From assembly GCA_037074615.1 (NCBI GenBank), contig CM073560.1, forward strand, positions 3,975,501 to 4,039,500: a stretch of 64,000 nt of DNA. The letters run 5' to 3'. This stretch comes from Leucaena leucocephala (taxonomy: Eukaryota; Streptophyta; Magnoliopsida; Fabales; Fabaceae). The position numbers and the translations under genes are program-made. Positions 23,305-34,281 of the stretch are shown piece by piece; position 1 is the stretch's first letter; each line of letters starts with the position of its first letter. The notes below the pieces were generated by a model. The model ran no database searches, was not told the DNA's origin, and was given only the letters and a program-made list of their open reading frames with translations.

Positions 23305-23841
23305 TCCCTGTTTGGAAACCATGAAACCATGATTTTAGAAGTCCTTTTGGGCAAAACCTTGATTTAGAAAAAATTTAAAACAAACAGTTATATTTGTCTA
23401 AAATAGCTTATAGATCAAACTATGGTTTAAAATCTGGTTTCAGATAAGCTGATAAGAGTATTTTTTAAAACAGTAAAAGATCTTATGGACTACTCAATTA
23501 CTATTTTACCTTTATTTTTTTTACACACTCTCTCTTCTCTTCTTTTTTTTCTATCTTCTCCATCCCCTCTCATCTCTCTTCTCTACTCACTCTTCTCCAC
23601 CCTCTCTCCTCTCTCCTATCTCTTTTTCACCCTCTCTTATCTTTCATATTTTTAATAAAATCATACCCTTTCTGATAATTTTCTAATTACAAAAATTCTT
23701 TTAGTAATAACTATTCAAATACTCGTTTATCAATAACCCCTTTGTTTTTATAAACTCTTCTCTACAAATATTTTTTCAAAACCTACACAAAAACTATTTT
23801 TTTTATAAGTTATTTTCTAAAAATCTATCCAAACACATATA
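23305..23841 (+). mobile_element. Harbinger-like arm family, copy B
   Basis: It starts TCCCTGTTTGG after TTA (23302-23304) and ends near CCAAACACATATA before TTA (23842-23844). The left arm includes AAACAAACAGTTATATTTGT and GCTTATAGATCAAACTATGG, with ACTACTCAATTACTATTTTA leading into a CT-rich centre. The right arm includes AATAACTATTCAAATACTCG. It has no coding capacity and lies only 12 bp from copy C. Confidence 0.75.
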
Positions 23842-23853
23842 TTATAAGTCTAA

Positions 23854-24390
23854 GGGTGTGTTTGGAAAATACTCAAATCGCGGTTTTAAAAGGGCTTTTG
23901 GCCTAAATCTCGGTTTGGGAAAATTTCAAAACAAACAGGCTTATTTGTCCATAAGTGCTTTTGGACAAAACCATGGTTTTGCATAAGCTATTTAAAATAG
24001 CTTTTTCAACAGTAAAAGCACTTATGGATTATCCAATTACTATCTTACCCCTACTTTTTCTTACACCCTCTCTCCTCTCTCCTACTTTTTCTTACATCCT
24101 CTCTCCTCTCTCCTACTTTTTCTTACACCCTCTCTCCTTTCTCCTCTCTTCCTTCTCTCCTCTCTCTTCTCTTTTCTCTAACTCCCTCCTCTCTCTTACT
24201 TTAAATCAAATCATACTCTTTTGGGTAATTTACCACCATAAAAGTCATTCTAAAAATAACTATCCAAACACCTATTTATTCAAAACCACTTTTTTTCCAT
24301 AAACTCTTCTCCAAAAGTCCTTTTCCATAAGTTGTCCATAAGCCCTTTTTTTTCATAAGCCATTTTTCAAAATCCTATCCAAACATGCCC
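23854..24390 (+). mobile_element. Harbinger-like arm family, copy C (reference copy)
   Basis: The 537-bp element begins GGGTGTGTTTGG and ends CCAAACATGCCC, so the ends are inverted repeats. It is flanked exactly by TAA at 23851-23853 and 24391-24393. The left arm includes AAGGGCTTTTGGCC and AAACAAACAGGCTTATTTGT. The centre is a CT-rich repeat of TCTCTCCTACTTTTTCTTAC. The right arm includes ATAACTATCCAAACACCTAT. This copy defines the family ends most clearly. Confidence 0.85.
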
Positions 24391-24895
24391 TAACTCTCCT
24401 TTGCAAACACACTTAAATCATATTCATACAAAATTTGAGGGTTATCAACTAACTAGAGACCTAATTTCACACTTAAATCATATTCTTACCCTAGGTTAAA
24501 CTCCAAAGTAATGGAGAGGAAAAGGGTAAAAGCTATTTTTTAAGTTTTTCAATTTTTCCTCCTTGTAAGTCTTACGCGTAAGTGAAGTATCGACAAATAT
24601 TGTTAGCGCAAATGCCGTCAAAAGCATTACTATTTTATATGAGTACCTATCTAAAATCTTTTTTATGCTGATTATATGACTATTCCCCGTTGGTGCCCAA
24701 ATCAAAAGCAAACATTTTAGGAAAAGTTAAAGAGAACGAACTCATTTCTTTACAAAGCTTACTGAAATATCCAATTTTCATAGAGATGTCAAGTTTCTAC
24801 TCTGTATCTAATGTCCTTGAGCGCACAGTTACAGATTTGGTTTTCCCGTTAGGTATTGTCGTAGGGAGAATCAGGGCCAAAGTTCTTGACTGTGA
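24391..24895. other. Upstream region of the PPR gene
   Basis: Only 505 bp separate element copy C from the PPR start codon, so the promoter and 5' leader must lie here or inside the element. A 69-codon open frame at 24690-24899 overlaps the PPR start by 4 bases in another frame. It is not conserved with anything I recognise and may be only an upstream ORF. Confidence 0.4.
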
Positions 24896-26845
24896 ATGAA
24901 GAATGTGCTCTCTACTGATTTTATCATGCGTTCTGATTTGTTGTTCAAGACTACGTCTATGGTGGTGGGCTTAGTTCGGAGTGGAAGAATCTCTCATGCA
25001 CGCAAACTGTTTGAAGAAATGCCACATAGAGACTGTGTTGCTTGGAATGCCATGATAAGCGGCTATTCTCAATTGGGACTTTACCACGAAGCTTTGTCTC
25101 TCTTCGGTGACATGAGAGTCTCCCAATCTAGACCCGATAACTTCTCGTTCTCCGCAACGCTGAATGCGTGTGCGGGTGCGGGTGCTTGCCATCTTCAAAC
25201 TGGAACAAGAATTCATGCTTTGATTGTTCTTTCAGGGTACTTATGTTATCTTCCTGTGTGTAATTCTCTGGTTGATATGTATGGGAAGTGTTCGAGTCCT
25301 GACAATGCAAGAAAAGTTTTTGATGAGATGAGTTGTAGGAATGAAGTGACATGGTGTTCACTTCTGTTTGCATATGCATATTCTGGTCTGTTCAGCATGG
25401 CCAACGAACTGTTTCATAAGATGCCTATAAGGGTTGAAATTGCTTGGAATATAATGATTGTGGGATATGCTCAGGTTGGAAAAGTTGAAGCATGTCTGCA
25501 CATGTTTAAAGAAATGTGTGTGAGTTTGTATCATCCTGACCAATGTACATTCAGTGCTCTCATGAATGCTTGTGCTTGTTCATCATTTACTCTATATGGA
25601 TGCATGATTCATAGTTTCATTATCAAATCTGGTTGGACCTCTGCTGTAGAGGTAATGAACTCAATTTTAAGCTTTTACTCTAAATTGGGTTGTCATGATG
25701 ATGCTATTAGAGTATTTGAATCCTTTAACATCGGTGCTTTCAATCAAGTATCCTGGAATGCCATCATCGATGCCCATATGAAAATAGGCAATACCCAGGA
25801 AGCTGTTCTTGCTTTCCAGAAAGCTCCTGAGAGGAATATTGTTTCTTGGACTTCTATGATTGCAGGGTATACAAGAAACGGTAATGGCGAACAAGCTCTT
25901 CATATGTTTGTAAATATCGTGAGAGACACAATAATCCAGCTTGATGATCTACTAGCTGGAGCAGTCCTTCATGCTTGTGCTAGCTTAGCAGTGCTAGAAC
26001 ACGGGAAAATGGTCCATAGTCGCATAATCCGATCCGGTTCACAAAGCTACATCTATGTCGGCAACAGCCTGGTTAACATGTATGCTAAATGTGGGGACTT
26101 GGAAAGTTCAATGCTTGCATTTCATAGCATTACTGAGAAGGATCTGATTTCTTGGAACACAATGTTGTTTGCACTAGGACTCCATGGGAGAGCTAGTGAA
26201 GCTTTTTACATTTACCACAAAATGGTAGAATCTGGTGTAAATCCAGATGAGGTAACTTTCATAGGGATTCTAATGACTTGCAGCCACATGGGGCTTATAG
26301 ATCAAGGCCTCAAGTTTTTTGAATCAATGAAATCAGATTATGGGTTTTCTCATGGAACCGATCATGTAGCTTGCATAATAGACATGCTTGGAAGAAATGG
26401 GTATGTTGCAGAAGCCAGAAAAATTGCTGATAAGTATTCAACAACCATCAAAGATAGGACCAATTCCCAGGAAATTTTACTTAGTGCTTGTTATTTTCAT
26501 GGAGATATAGGAACTGGGACTACTGTGGGAGAAGATTTGAAGAAGATAGAGCCATTAAAAGAAGATGCTTATGTGTTACTGTCAAATTTGTACTGTGCAA
26601 GTGGGAAATGGAAGGAAGCAGAGAGGTTGAGGAAGGAAATGGTGGATCAAAGAGTAAAGAAGAAAGTGCCTGGAAGTAGTTGGATTGAAGTGAGAAATGA
26701 AGTTTCTGCTTTTGTTTCTGGAAATAACAATTCACATCCTCAAATGGGTGACATATATGAGATAATTTACCTTCTTGAATTAGAAATGAGACACCCTTCT
26801 TGTCTTGGCCTGTTGTCTACTTTTTCTATTGAAGATTCTTTATAA
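24896..26845 (+). CDS. Pentatricopeptide repeat protein, PLS class, E subgroup (At2g36980-like)
   Basis: An intronless frame of 649 residues. PPR motifs run almost end to end and are recognised by repeated phrases such as ARKLFEEMPHRDCVAWNAMI, NEVTWCSLLFAYAYSGLF, NIVSWTSMIAGYTRNGNGEQ and DLISWNTMLFALGLHGRASE. The C-terminus has E-type motifs (LLSACYFHGDIGTG, PGSSWIEVRNEVSAFVSGNN) and lacks a DYW deaminase domain. PLS-class PPR proteins bind organelle RNA base by base, and E-class members usually specify C-to-U editing sites with a partner deaminase. The overall text is close to what I recall of Arabidopsis At2g36980, annotated as mitochondrial. There is no obvious long basic presequence, so targeting should be checked. 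The absence of introns is typical of the family. Confidence 0.93.
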   Translation: MKNVLSTDFIMRSDLLFKTTSMVVGLVRSGRISHARKLFEEMPHRDCVAWNAMISGYSQLGLYHEALSLFGDMRVSQSRPDNFSFSATLNACAGAGACHLQTGTRIHALIVLSGYLCYLPVCNSLVDMYGKCSSPDNARKVFDEMSCRNEVTWCSLLFAYAYSGLFSMANELFHKMPIRVEIAWNIMIVGYAQVGKVEACLHMFKEMCVSLYHPDQCTFSALMNACACSSFTLYGCMIHSFIIKSGWTSAVEVMNSILSFYSKLGCHDDAIRVFESFNIGAFNQVSWNAIIDAHMKIGNTQEAVLAFQKAPERNIVSWTSMIAGYTRNGNGEQALHMFVNIVRDTIIQLDDLLAGAVLHACASLAVLEHGKMVHSRIIRSGSQSYIYVGNSLVNMYAKCGDLESSMLAFHSITEKDLISWNTMLFALGLHGRASEAFYIYHKMVESGVNPDEVTFIGILMTCSHMGLIDQGLKFFESMKSDYGFSHGTDHVACIIDMLGRNGYVAEARKIADKYSTTIKDRTNSQEILLSACYFHGDIGTGTTVGEDLKKIEPLKEDAYVLLSNLYCASGKWKEAERLRKEMVDQRVKKKVPGSSWIEVRNEVSAFVSGNNNSHPQMGDIYEIIYLLELEMRHPSCLGLLSTFSIEDSL

Positions 26846-27539
26846 GGATATGTGATGTGATGAGACTAATATGGAAAATTAACAAACTTTGTCAGAGTTA
26901 TGATAGAAAATTAACAAATTTGTCAGTTATAAGAGTTATTTAACTTCAATTTTTTTACTTAACGAATTCAGAAACTAAATTATTATTAGTTTATTCTTGG
27001 AACAACACTTGCAAGTTACAATAAGTCGATAACGTTTTGTCAGCTGTGCCAACGAAAGAAATGGTTTTGGAAACTTAATAATTAGCAATAATTTTTCTTT
27101 TTTTGACCTAAAACCTATTCGAAATCTATATTATCCAAATAGATTTAAACTCCATCCCACCTCAAAGAGAAAAAAAAGGGGTGCTTTTAAGGTAATTAGC
27201 TTTTATATAAAAATATATATAAAATCACATTATTTTTTAAGTTATAAAAATTATATTATTTTTTTTGTCAAGGATAAAATGATATGACTCATTTTTTGTG
27301 TGTGTATTTGTAGATAAGTAAGATTACCACTTGGCATCAAATTGTAACAAGTAACCTTTTATTTGTTTTTTTCACAACTCACGCATATTTTTAGTTATAT
27401 TTTAGGGTTGGACTCAGATCATAATTAAAAAAATATTAAAAAAAGGTGATATGAATATCAAGGGCGGCTAATTCTGCAATAAAGTCAAACAGTATTTTGT
27501 CTGTGCATTGCAGCACTCAGTATTCGCTCTCCCTCTACG
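26846..27539. other. Intergenic region between PPR and J-protein genes
   Basis: AT-rich and without any supported gene. The last part (about 27470-27539) is presumably the promoter and transcription start of the J-domain protein gene. Confidence 0.4.
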
Positions 27540-28724
27540 ATGTGCGCGCCGCTCCTGCCACCTCTAATGTTCCTCAGGTCCGTACAATTCATTTTCTCTC
27601 ATCCTTGAGCTCCTAAAATTGCTTCATCTCTTTACTTATCTGGGATTTCTCAGTGAACTGTTTTTAGGGTTTAGCAATTTCCTTTTTTTTTTTTTTTGGT
27701 TAAGAAACATATGCAAATTCATATTGCTAATGCAGCCCCTTCTTCTGCAAGTGGGAATTAATGTTCGGCTTATGCTCGTTCCTTCATTATGATCATATAA
27801 TTTCTCTTGTTTACTTATTTTTCAAATATATTGATTTAGTGATTCATAAATTCTGGTTTATTCTTTCTTCTGCCGTCTATTTGGGGTGTAAAAAACGATT
27901 AGTTGTGTTTTTGCCTTTAATTTGAATATTGTTTTATTGGGGTTATTTCTGATAAATGTATAGTTGCACGCTGCTTATAATTTCTATGCGGGTTCGGGTA
28001 TGGAATGCGGTGATCGGGTACTGCGATGAGATTATTTGGAAGTGACAATGGGATGGGAAGGATAGCAAATGAAGTTTAATATCTTGTTCGGTAGCAACCA
28101 ACAATTGATTTTAAACTTAAGCTACCTCTAGCTATTCAAAATAAGCTTCCAGGGTGCGTTTCTTGATGATGCAGACTTTTAAATGGTCGTCACTGTGTTT
28201 TTTTTTTTTTTGCAGTGGATTTCACTCATGTTTTCTATGCATTTATTATATGCTTTAGATCTTATGATTTCTTAAACAGTTGAGATTTGGTTTTTGTGCT
28301 GATCTATCTCCCCTCCCTCCATCCCCTTCCCTAAAGTGTGGAGAGAGAGGGGAAGGTGTTGTTCATTACAAACTCTGCAATTGTGCTGCTAATGTAGTAA
28401 TCTGAAGGATTCAATCTATATAATGATGCAAACTTTTGCGTTTGGAAAAGTGTCTGTTTATTGATATACCAATGTCATTTACATTCTCTTATGATTTTGG
28501 CAAGTGTAGGATGTAACAGCTGTAGGCTATACTTAGTCTGCATGCTCAATCTGAATGTGAGCATTGTACATCTTGGGGAACTGGTGGGGAGCTAAGGTAT
28601 AAGTGCACCCTGCGTTTTAATTTGGACAAGTTTTTCTCAGAGAAATTACAAATTAAATGAAGCTCTTTTGTCAATGCACTTGACCTGAGCACTTGCCATT
28701 AGGTTTCAGAATCTTGATTTTTTT
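27540..28724 (+). promoter_or_regulatory. 5' leader of the J-protein gene with a long leader intron and upstream ATG
   Basis: A leader exon ending CTCAG at 27577 is followed by a GT donor. The matching acceptor CCATTAG lies at 28695-28701, just before the main start codon at 28725. If spliced this way, an ATG at 27540 is in frame with the main frame and adds 20 residues (MCAPLLPPLMF...). An alternative acceptor 7 bases downstream (TTTCAG) would break that frame. Family members usually start at the equivalent of the 28725 methionine. Confidence 0.5.
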
Positions 28725-31562
28725 ATGGACTGCAATAGAGAAGAGGCCTTAAGGGCCAAGGATGTTGCAGAAAAGAAGATGGAAAACAAAGATTTCAAAG
28801 GGGCCCGTAAAGTTGCTATAAAGGCTCAGCAACTATTTCCTGATCTGGAGAATATAGCTCATATCCTTATTGTTTGTGATGTTCATTGCTCCGCGGAGAA
28901 GAAATTTTGCAATGAAAAGGACTGGTATGGAATTCTTCAAGTAGAGCAGACAGCTGATGAAGCCACAATAAGGAAGCAATACAGGAAGTTTGCCCTCCTA
29001 CTTCATCCTGATAAAAACAAGTTTGCTGGAGCTGAAGCTGCATTTAAGCTGATAGGGGAAGCTCAGGCAGTGCTTTTAGACAGGCAGAAACGGGCTGCAC
29101 ATGACAGAAACAGAACTTCGTATTGTCCACCCCGGAATATTTTTGTGAATGTTGATACTGGGGTGCAAAACCATATTAGGACCAATTTCACAAACTCGAA
29201 TCCTCAGCAGCATCAGTCGAGTCAGTCAGCAGCTCAGCAGGGGTTTAATGATGGCTCCTCTACATTTTGGACTGTTTGCCCATTTTGTTCTATTAGATTT
29301 CAATATTACGTAGAAGTTCTTAATAGATCTCTGCGTTGTCAAAGTTGCAACAGGCCCTTTGTTGCATATGACATGAGTGCGCAAGGTACAGTTCCACCAG
29401 CTTATTCAGGTCCGCAATCTTTTGTGCAGCCTAAAGGTGGTCCTAATCATCACTCATTTAAGGTGGACGTTGGATCTCAAGGTAAATCACGTGGAAGAAA
29501 TGTCAATACAAAACCTTTTGATAAGAAAGTTCATACTTCCCGTGTCTCTAGAAAGCTTAATGGAAAACGGCAGAGGGGGCAAATAGTGGAAATTAGTGAA
29601 AGTTCTGATTCCATACGCAGCTCTGATTCTGAAAGTGATATGGCTTCTGATGATATCATTTCTGATGAGGATGGTATTTCTAGCAAACTAAACCATGCCA
29701 CTTCTAGGGAAGAGAATGCTCGTAGATCTACACGGAAAAAACATCAGGTTTCCTACAAGGAGAAGGCAAGTGATGATGACGATGATGACATAAATGTTTC
29801 AAAAAGGGCGAATGGTTTGGCTGATGATCTAGAATATAATGAGAAAGAGTTAAAGCAGAAGCAGAAGCATGGTGTTTATCCTGAAGACATATTACCCGAT
29901 TCAGTGGAAGGTTCAAAGATGACTGCTGAAGTTAGTGAGCCTGATTCAGCCTGCAACGTAACAGAGCAGCCTAATATTATAGTCTGCCCTGATGCAGAGT
30001 TTAATGACTTTGACAAGGACAAGAAGAAAGATTGTTTTGCAGTTGGGCAGGTTTGGGCTGTTTATGATACAAATGATGGCATGCCTAGATTCTATGCTCT
30101 AATTAAAAAAGTTTTCTCCTCTGGGTTCAAGCTGCGAATAACATGGTTTGAACCAGAACCGAGTGATGGGGATGAAATTAATTGGGTAGACAAGCAATTG
30201 CCAGTTGCTTGTGGAAAGTATGGGCTTAGACACTCTGAAACCACAGAAGACCATCCCATGTTTTCTCATCGAGTTCTGTATGAAAAAATTGGTAGTAATA
30301 CTTTTAAAGTTTATCCTAGAAAGGGAGAAACCTGGGCTCTCTATAAAAATTGGGATATCAAATGGTACATGGACGTGGAATCTCATCAGAAGTATGAATT
30401 CGAGTTTATCGAAATCTTGACTGACCATGTTGAAGGTGAGGGTGTATTTATTGCATACTTGGCTAAATTGAAAGGTTTCGTGAGTCTCTTCTCTAGAGTT
30501 ATGAAGGAAGGCGCCTACCCAATTAAAATTCCATCAGCAGAGTTATTCAGATTCTCTCACAGGGTTCCATCTTTTAAAATGACTGGTAAGGAAAGAGTAG
30601 GTATTCCTGTAAGATCTTGGGAACTTGATCCCGCGGCTCTGCCTTCAAATCTCGAAGAGGTTACTGTTCCCAATGATTTGGAAGGGAAGGCTGGCCATTC
30701 CCCATCCGGTGGTGTGAGTAGAAGATCTTCAGATAGATTGAAGCCCAAGATGGCACCTGATGGAGATTTACGTGCTTTCCAGGCTAACTTTGAAACAAGA
30801 AATTCGGCAAAGAACAATGGTTCAGCTAACCATGTTGAAGATTGTAGCGCTCCTTTGTCTTCAACCCCAGAAACTATGGAAATTCCAGATCCTCAGTTCT
30901 ACAATTTTGACGATGGGAAGACCCCAGAGAAGTTTCAGGTTGGTCAGATTTGGGCATTTTATAGTGATGAAGATGGCCTACCAAGGTACTATGGTGAGAT
31001 TACGGAAATCAGGAGGCGCCCAGGGCTTGAATTGCATATTATGTGGCTTGCTTCCTGCTGGCTTCCAGATCACACTATTAGATGGGAAGGCAAAGACATG
31101 CTTATCTCTTGTGGCAGGTTTAAAAGTAGAAATGGGAATACAAATGTTTATACTAACACCCTCTCCCTTTCACATCAGGTGCTCGTTAATTTTGACAGAA
31201 ATAACAATGAATATTCCATCTTTCCAAGGAAAGGTGAAGTTTGGGCATTATATAGGAAATGGTCACCTAAAATCAAATGCTCCGATCTGGTAAACTGGGA
31301 GTATGACATAGTGGAAATTATTGAAGAAAATGCCTCTTGGATTGAAGTTTTAGTCATGGAGATTGTCAGCGGATATAATTCAGTTTTCAAGCCGAAAACA
31401 TTTGAAGGATCAGCCATCACCATGAGCGTACCCCTGGCACAGTTGCTCAGGTTCTCCCACCAAATCCCAAAATTCAAACTTACAGAGAAGCATGGCAAGC
31501 TGAACGGCTTCTGGGAGCTTGATCCAGGAGCCGTACCCGTCCACTTTTGGACTTCACAATAG
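28725..31562 (+). CDS. J-domain (DnaJ/HSP40-type) protein with two DUF3444 domains
   Basis: A 945-residue frame without introns. The start MDCNREEALRAKDVAEKKME and the following GARKVAIKAQQL match the N-terminal helix pair of this plant family. A J domain spans about residues 66-131 (DWYGILQVEQTADEATIRKQ), with the HPD tripeptide at 94-96 needed to stimulate HSP70 ATPase. A zinc-ribbon-like pair, CPFC and CQSC, lies at about 185-207. A low-complexity, acidic, Ser-rich region follows (about 280-430). Two DUF3444 domains start at about 436 (VGQVWAVYDTNDGMPRFYAL) and 735 (VGQIWAFYSDEDGLPRYYGE), each ending in a LLRFSH/LFRFSH-type block. J-DUF3444 proteins are plant-specific and their clients are mostly unknown. 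The basic stretches around 250-290 suggest a nuclear location, which is inference. Confidence 0.95.
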   Translation: MDCNREEALRAKDVAEKKMENKDFKGARKVAIKAQQLFPDLENIAHILIVCDVHCSAEKKFCNEKDWYGILQVEQTADEATIRKQYRKFALLLHPDKNKFAGAEAAFKLIGEAQAVLLDRQKRAAHDRNRTSYCPPRNIFVNVDTGVQNHIRTNFTNSNPQQHQSSQSAAQQGFNDGSSTFWTVCPFCSIRFQYYVEVLNRSLRCQSCNRPFVAYDMSAQGTVPPAYSGPQSFVQPKGGPNHHSFKVDVGSQGKSRGRNVNTKPFDKKVHTSRVSRKLNGKRQRGQIVEISESSDSIRSSDSESDMASDDIISDEDGISSKLNHATSREENARRSTRKKHQVSYKEKASDDDDDDINVSKRANGLADDLEYNEKELKQKQKHGVYPEDILPDSVEGSKMTAEVSEPDSACNVTEQPNIIVCPDAEFNDFDKDKKKDCFAVGQVWAVYDTNDGMPRFYALIKKVFSSGFKLRITWFEPEPSDGDEINWVDKQLPVACGKYGLRHSETTEDHPMFSHRVLYEKIGSNTFKVYPRKGETWALYKNWDIKWYMDVESHQKYEFEFIEILTDHVEGEGVFIAYLAKLKGFVSLFSRVMKEGAYPIKIPSAELFRFSHRVPSFKMTGKERVGIPVRSWELDPAALPSNLEEVTVPNDLEGKAGHSPSGGVSRRSSDRLKPKMAPDGDLRAFQANFETRNSAKNNGSANHVEDCSAPLSSTPETMEIPDPQFYNFDDGKTPEKFQVGQIWAFYSDEDGLPRYYGEITEIRRRPGLELHIMWLASCWLPDHTIRWEGKDMLISCGRFKSRNGNTNVYTNTLSLSHQVLVNFDRNNNEYSIFPRKGEVWALYRKWSPKIKCSDLVNWEYDIVEIIEENASWIEVLVMEIVSGYNSVFKPKTFEGSAITMSVPLAQLLRFSHQIPKFKLTEKHGKLNGFWELDPGAVPVHFWTSQ

Positions 31563-32219
31563 ATTGATTGATTTATCAAACCTCTAGGTATGCTTGGACT
31601 CAACACCTTTTTTGTAATTAGACAGATTAATACTATATCTTTGTCTATTCTGTGGAAGCTCCTGCATAAATTGTATTTAATTTGTTCTAGCAACACTTGA
31701 ATTGTTACCATTTTGCTATTACTGTAACTGCTTTCTATGGTGAAGTTTGATTTGCCGGACCTTTGCTGCTTGTTCAGTTTCTGCAGTCATCCAAATCCAG
31801 TTTTCCGGTGTGAATTTGGATGTACATTGTTATCCATGCTCATTAGGATTTGCCATGTTACGGTATAGGAAAAAATGTTCATGCTGCTTAAGACACTTGT
31901 GGTTGGTATGCCAAATGAAAGTTGTCTTCATAATACTAATTAATAGTTTATAATAAGTGTGAAAACGAGATTATTAAATCTTTTTTTGTTTTTTTTTTGG
32001 TAGGGGGGTGGGGGTAATTGGATAATATTCAAAATGAGACACTGATTTTCTGGAATGAGTTAACCAGTATAAGCAGGATTGCTTATTTGTTATTTCATGA
32101 CAAATTTGACAAATGCAATTTCATCAACTTACACGGGGCCGGCAAATATATCAGAATTTAAATCGTCTGCTTCTCAAGTGCTTAGCCACACAATAAAATC
32201 AATACATCTTATTATATCA
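31563..32219. other. 3' flank of the J-protein gene
   Basis: Presumed 3' untranslated region followed by AT-rich sequence. A 68-codon open frame at 31747-31953 has no recognisable feature and is not called. A T run followed by a G run (TAGGGGGGTGGGGG near 32002) is the only oddity. Confidence 0.4.
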
Positions 32220-32222
32220 TAT

Positions 32223-32774
32223 GGCTCGTTTAGATAAATTTTGGGGAAAATATTTATAAGAAAAAAAAAGTTTTTGGATAACTTTTGTATAAGCTCTTGT
32301 AGAGATGAGTTAATGAAAAAAAAGTAATTCTGAATAAATGAGTATTTGGATGGTTATTATCAGAAAAAAATTTGTTATTGGCAAATTATCAGAAATGTTA
32401 TGATTTTATAAAAAAAAATAATCTCCATTACTTCTTTTTTCCCCTCTCTCTCTCTTGTCTACCATTGTCACTGTTATTCAGAGGTCAGTACTAAATCCCT
32501 CATCCATTGTTGACGGTAGTGACCTAGCATTTCTAAATCTCGGTCTTTTTCTCCCTTTTCCCTTATCTCTCTTCTTCTAGATCCAAATCGAAGACCCTCC
32601 TCTTCTAGATCTTTCTTCCCCAATCGAGAACCCATTGCCTTTTTCTTCTTTTGTCACCTTCGACGAAGGGTAGCAGTGACGGAGGAGAGAGCTCGATGAG
32701 GAGGGCGGACGGCAAAGCATGATGAGTTAGAAGCCTTTTTAAAACTTAAATTTTGGATCAATTCAAACAAGCGC
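32223..32774 (-). mobile_element. Harbinger-like arm family, copy D
   Basis: Reverse-oriented copy starting GGCTCGTTTAGATAAATTTT and ending TTCAAACAAGCGC. It is flanked by TAT on both sides (32220-32222 and 32775-32777). The left part contains GGATGGTTATTATCAG, the family right arm on the other strand. The centre (about 32450-32710) is GC-richer and differs from the centres of other copies. Confidence 0.65.
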
Positions 32775-33739
32775 TATAATATAAATATAAACATGATGAG
32801 ATTTCATGATTTAGAGGCGATTGAATGATTGATAGTTTTCTTTTATAAAAAAAAACTTTTAATTATTAATATATAATTTAATTAGAGAGTTGATATTATT
32901 TTTAAATGTAAGATATTTTTTTTATATTTATCTATTTTATCTTAAATTATATTTATTAATAATTTTTTAATAATAATTAAAGGAGGGAGGGAATTAATAT
33001 TGATGGTTAGGGTGTTTTAAGAAAATTATGATATATTAATTAATTTAATTAATTTTTTAATTAAATTAAATTAATTAAATAGATCTTATATTAAGAATAT
33101 AAGAAATATAAAAATTTGGTATTAGGCTAGAACGGGGTAATGTTTCTCACGTGGTTTTGTCATTTATCATTTAAACCTCATCAGTCGCCAATGGATATCA
33201 AATTTTTTTTCCTATTTAACCAATAAGAAACAGCCTTATCCTACAAATAGTAGATTGCACAACCAGAACCAGTTATGCTTTATAAACAATTAAATATTTT
33301 GATATATTATTAACTAAAATATTTTATTTAATAATTTTATTAAGTATTTTTTTTACCTTATTTTAGAGTACTTTAAACTATTTGATCTATCCCAATTAAC
33401 ACATTAAGCCACTTGAATTGATCTTCTAGCATTTCATCTTTATTAAACAATGTATCATTAAATATATTATTTCATCATTTAATAATATTGAAATGACATC
33501 TAAATTAACGCATATTGTTAAGTATGATATTCATATTTTGATAGATTGCAAGATAAAATTCAAAATTCGATCATTTTAAGTTCTTAAGAGGTAAACCAGT
33601 GTTTTTATTATTTTTTTAACTAAAATTTAAAAAAAAATGTTAGAACTCTATAAAATTAAGGAGACAAAAGTTAAAATGTATAACGAGTTAAATACGCAAA
33701 GTACATTAATGAAAGTGAGAAGAAAGGATTTTTTTTAGT

Positions 33740-34145
33740 AGCTTTTGAAAAATGGTTTTTAGAGAAAAGTTTATAAAAAAATAATTTTAAATAAATGAAT
33801 GTTTGGATAGTTATTAGTAAAATAAATTTTATAATTAAAAAATTATTAAAAAAAGTATAATTTTATTAAAAATAGGATAAATAATAGAGGGTGAAAAAGA
33901 GATAGAGAGAGGAGAGAAAATGGAGAAGAGTGAATAGAAAAGAGAGAGGAGAGAAGAGAGAGGATGGAAAAAAGAGAAGAAAGATAGTATAAGAAAAATT
34001 AAGAATAAAATAATAATTGAGTAATCTATAAACTCTTTTATTGTTCTAAAAATTATTTTTATTAATTTATCTAAAATTATAATTTTAAATCATAGTTTAT
34101 TTTATAAAAAAATTAAAAATATATAACTATTTATTTTAAAATTTA
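33740..34145 (-). mobile_element. Harbinger-like arm family, copy E (degenerate)
   Basis: The family arms are recognisable in reverse orientation (GTTTGGATAGTTATTAGTAA on the left, AACTATTTATTTTAAAATTT on the right), surrounding a purine-rich centre of GAGAGGAGAGA units. The terminal inverted repeats have decayed and no target duplication is visible. Confidence 0.55.
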
Positions 34146-34231
34146 TTTAAATTAAAATTTTACTGAGGAGAGCTTCTAAAATTAATATTTACATGGTTTT
34201 TAAACATACTAGAATGAATCCGTACCATGAA

Positions 34232-34281
34232 GGGCATTTGGTCTAAAGCGAGAGGTCCCGAGTTTGACTCTCGGAATGCCC
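34232..34281 (+). pseudogene. tRNA-Pro pseudogene with internal deletion
   Basis: The first 14 bases (GGGCATTTGGTCTA) and the last 36 (AAGCGAGAGGTCCCGAGTTT... ending GGAATGCCC) correspond to the ends of a plant nuclear tRNA-Pro. The acceptor stem GGGCATT/AATGCCC pairs fully, and the T arm with its B-box-like GAGTTTGACTC is present (standard GTTCGA changed to GTTTGA). The copy is about 50 nt against about 72 for a functional tRNA. The missing part covers the rest of the D arm and the anticodon loop, so it cannot be functional. Confidence 0.8.

Noticed and set aside
24690..24899. 69-codon frame just before the PPR gene as an N-terminal exon
   Set aside because: It is in a different frame and overlaps the PPR start. 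PPR genes of this class are normally intronless, and the PPR frame already has a suitable start.
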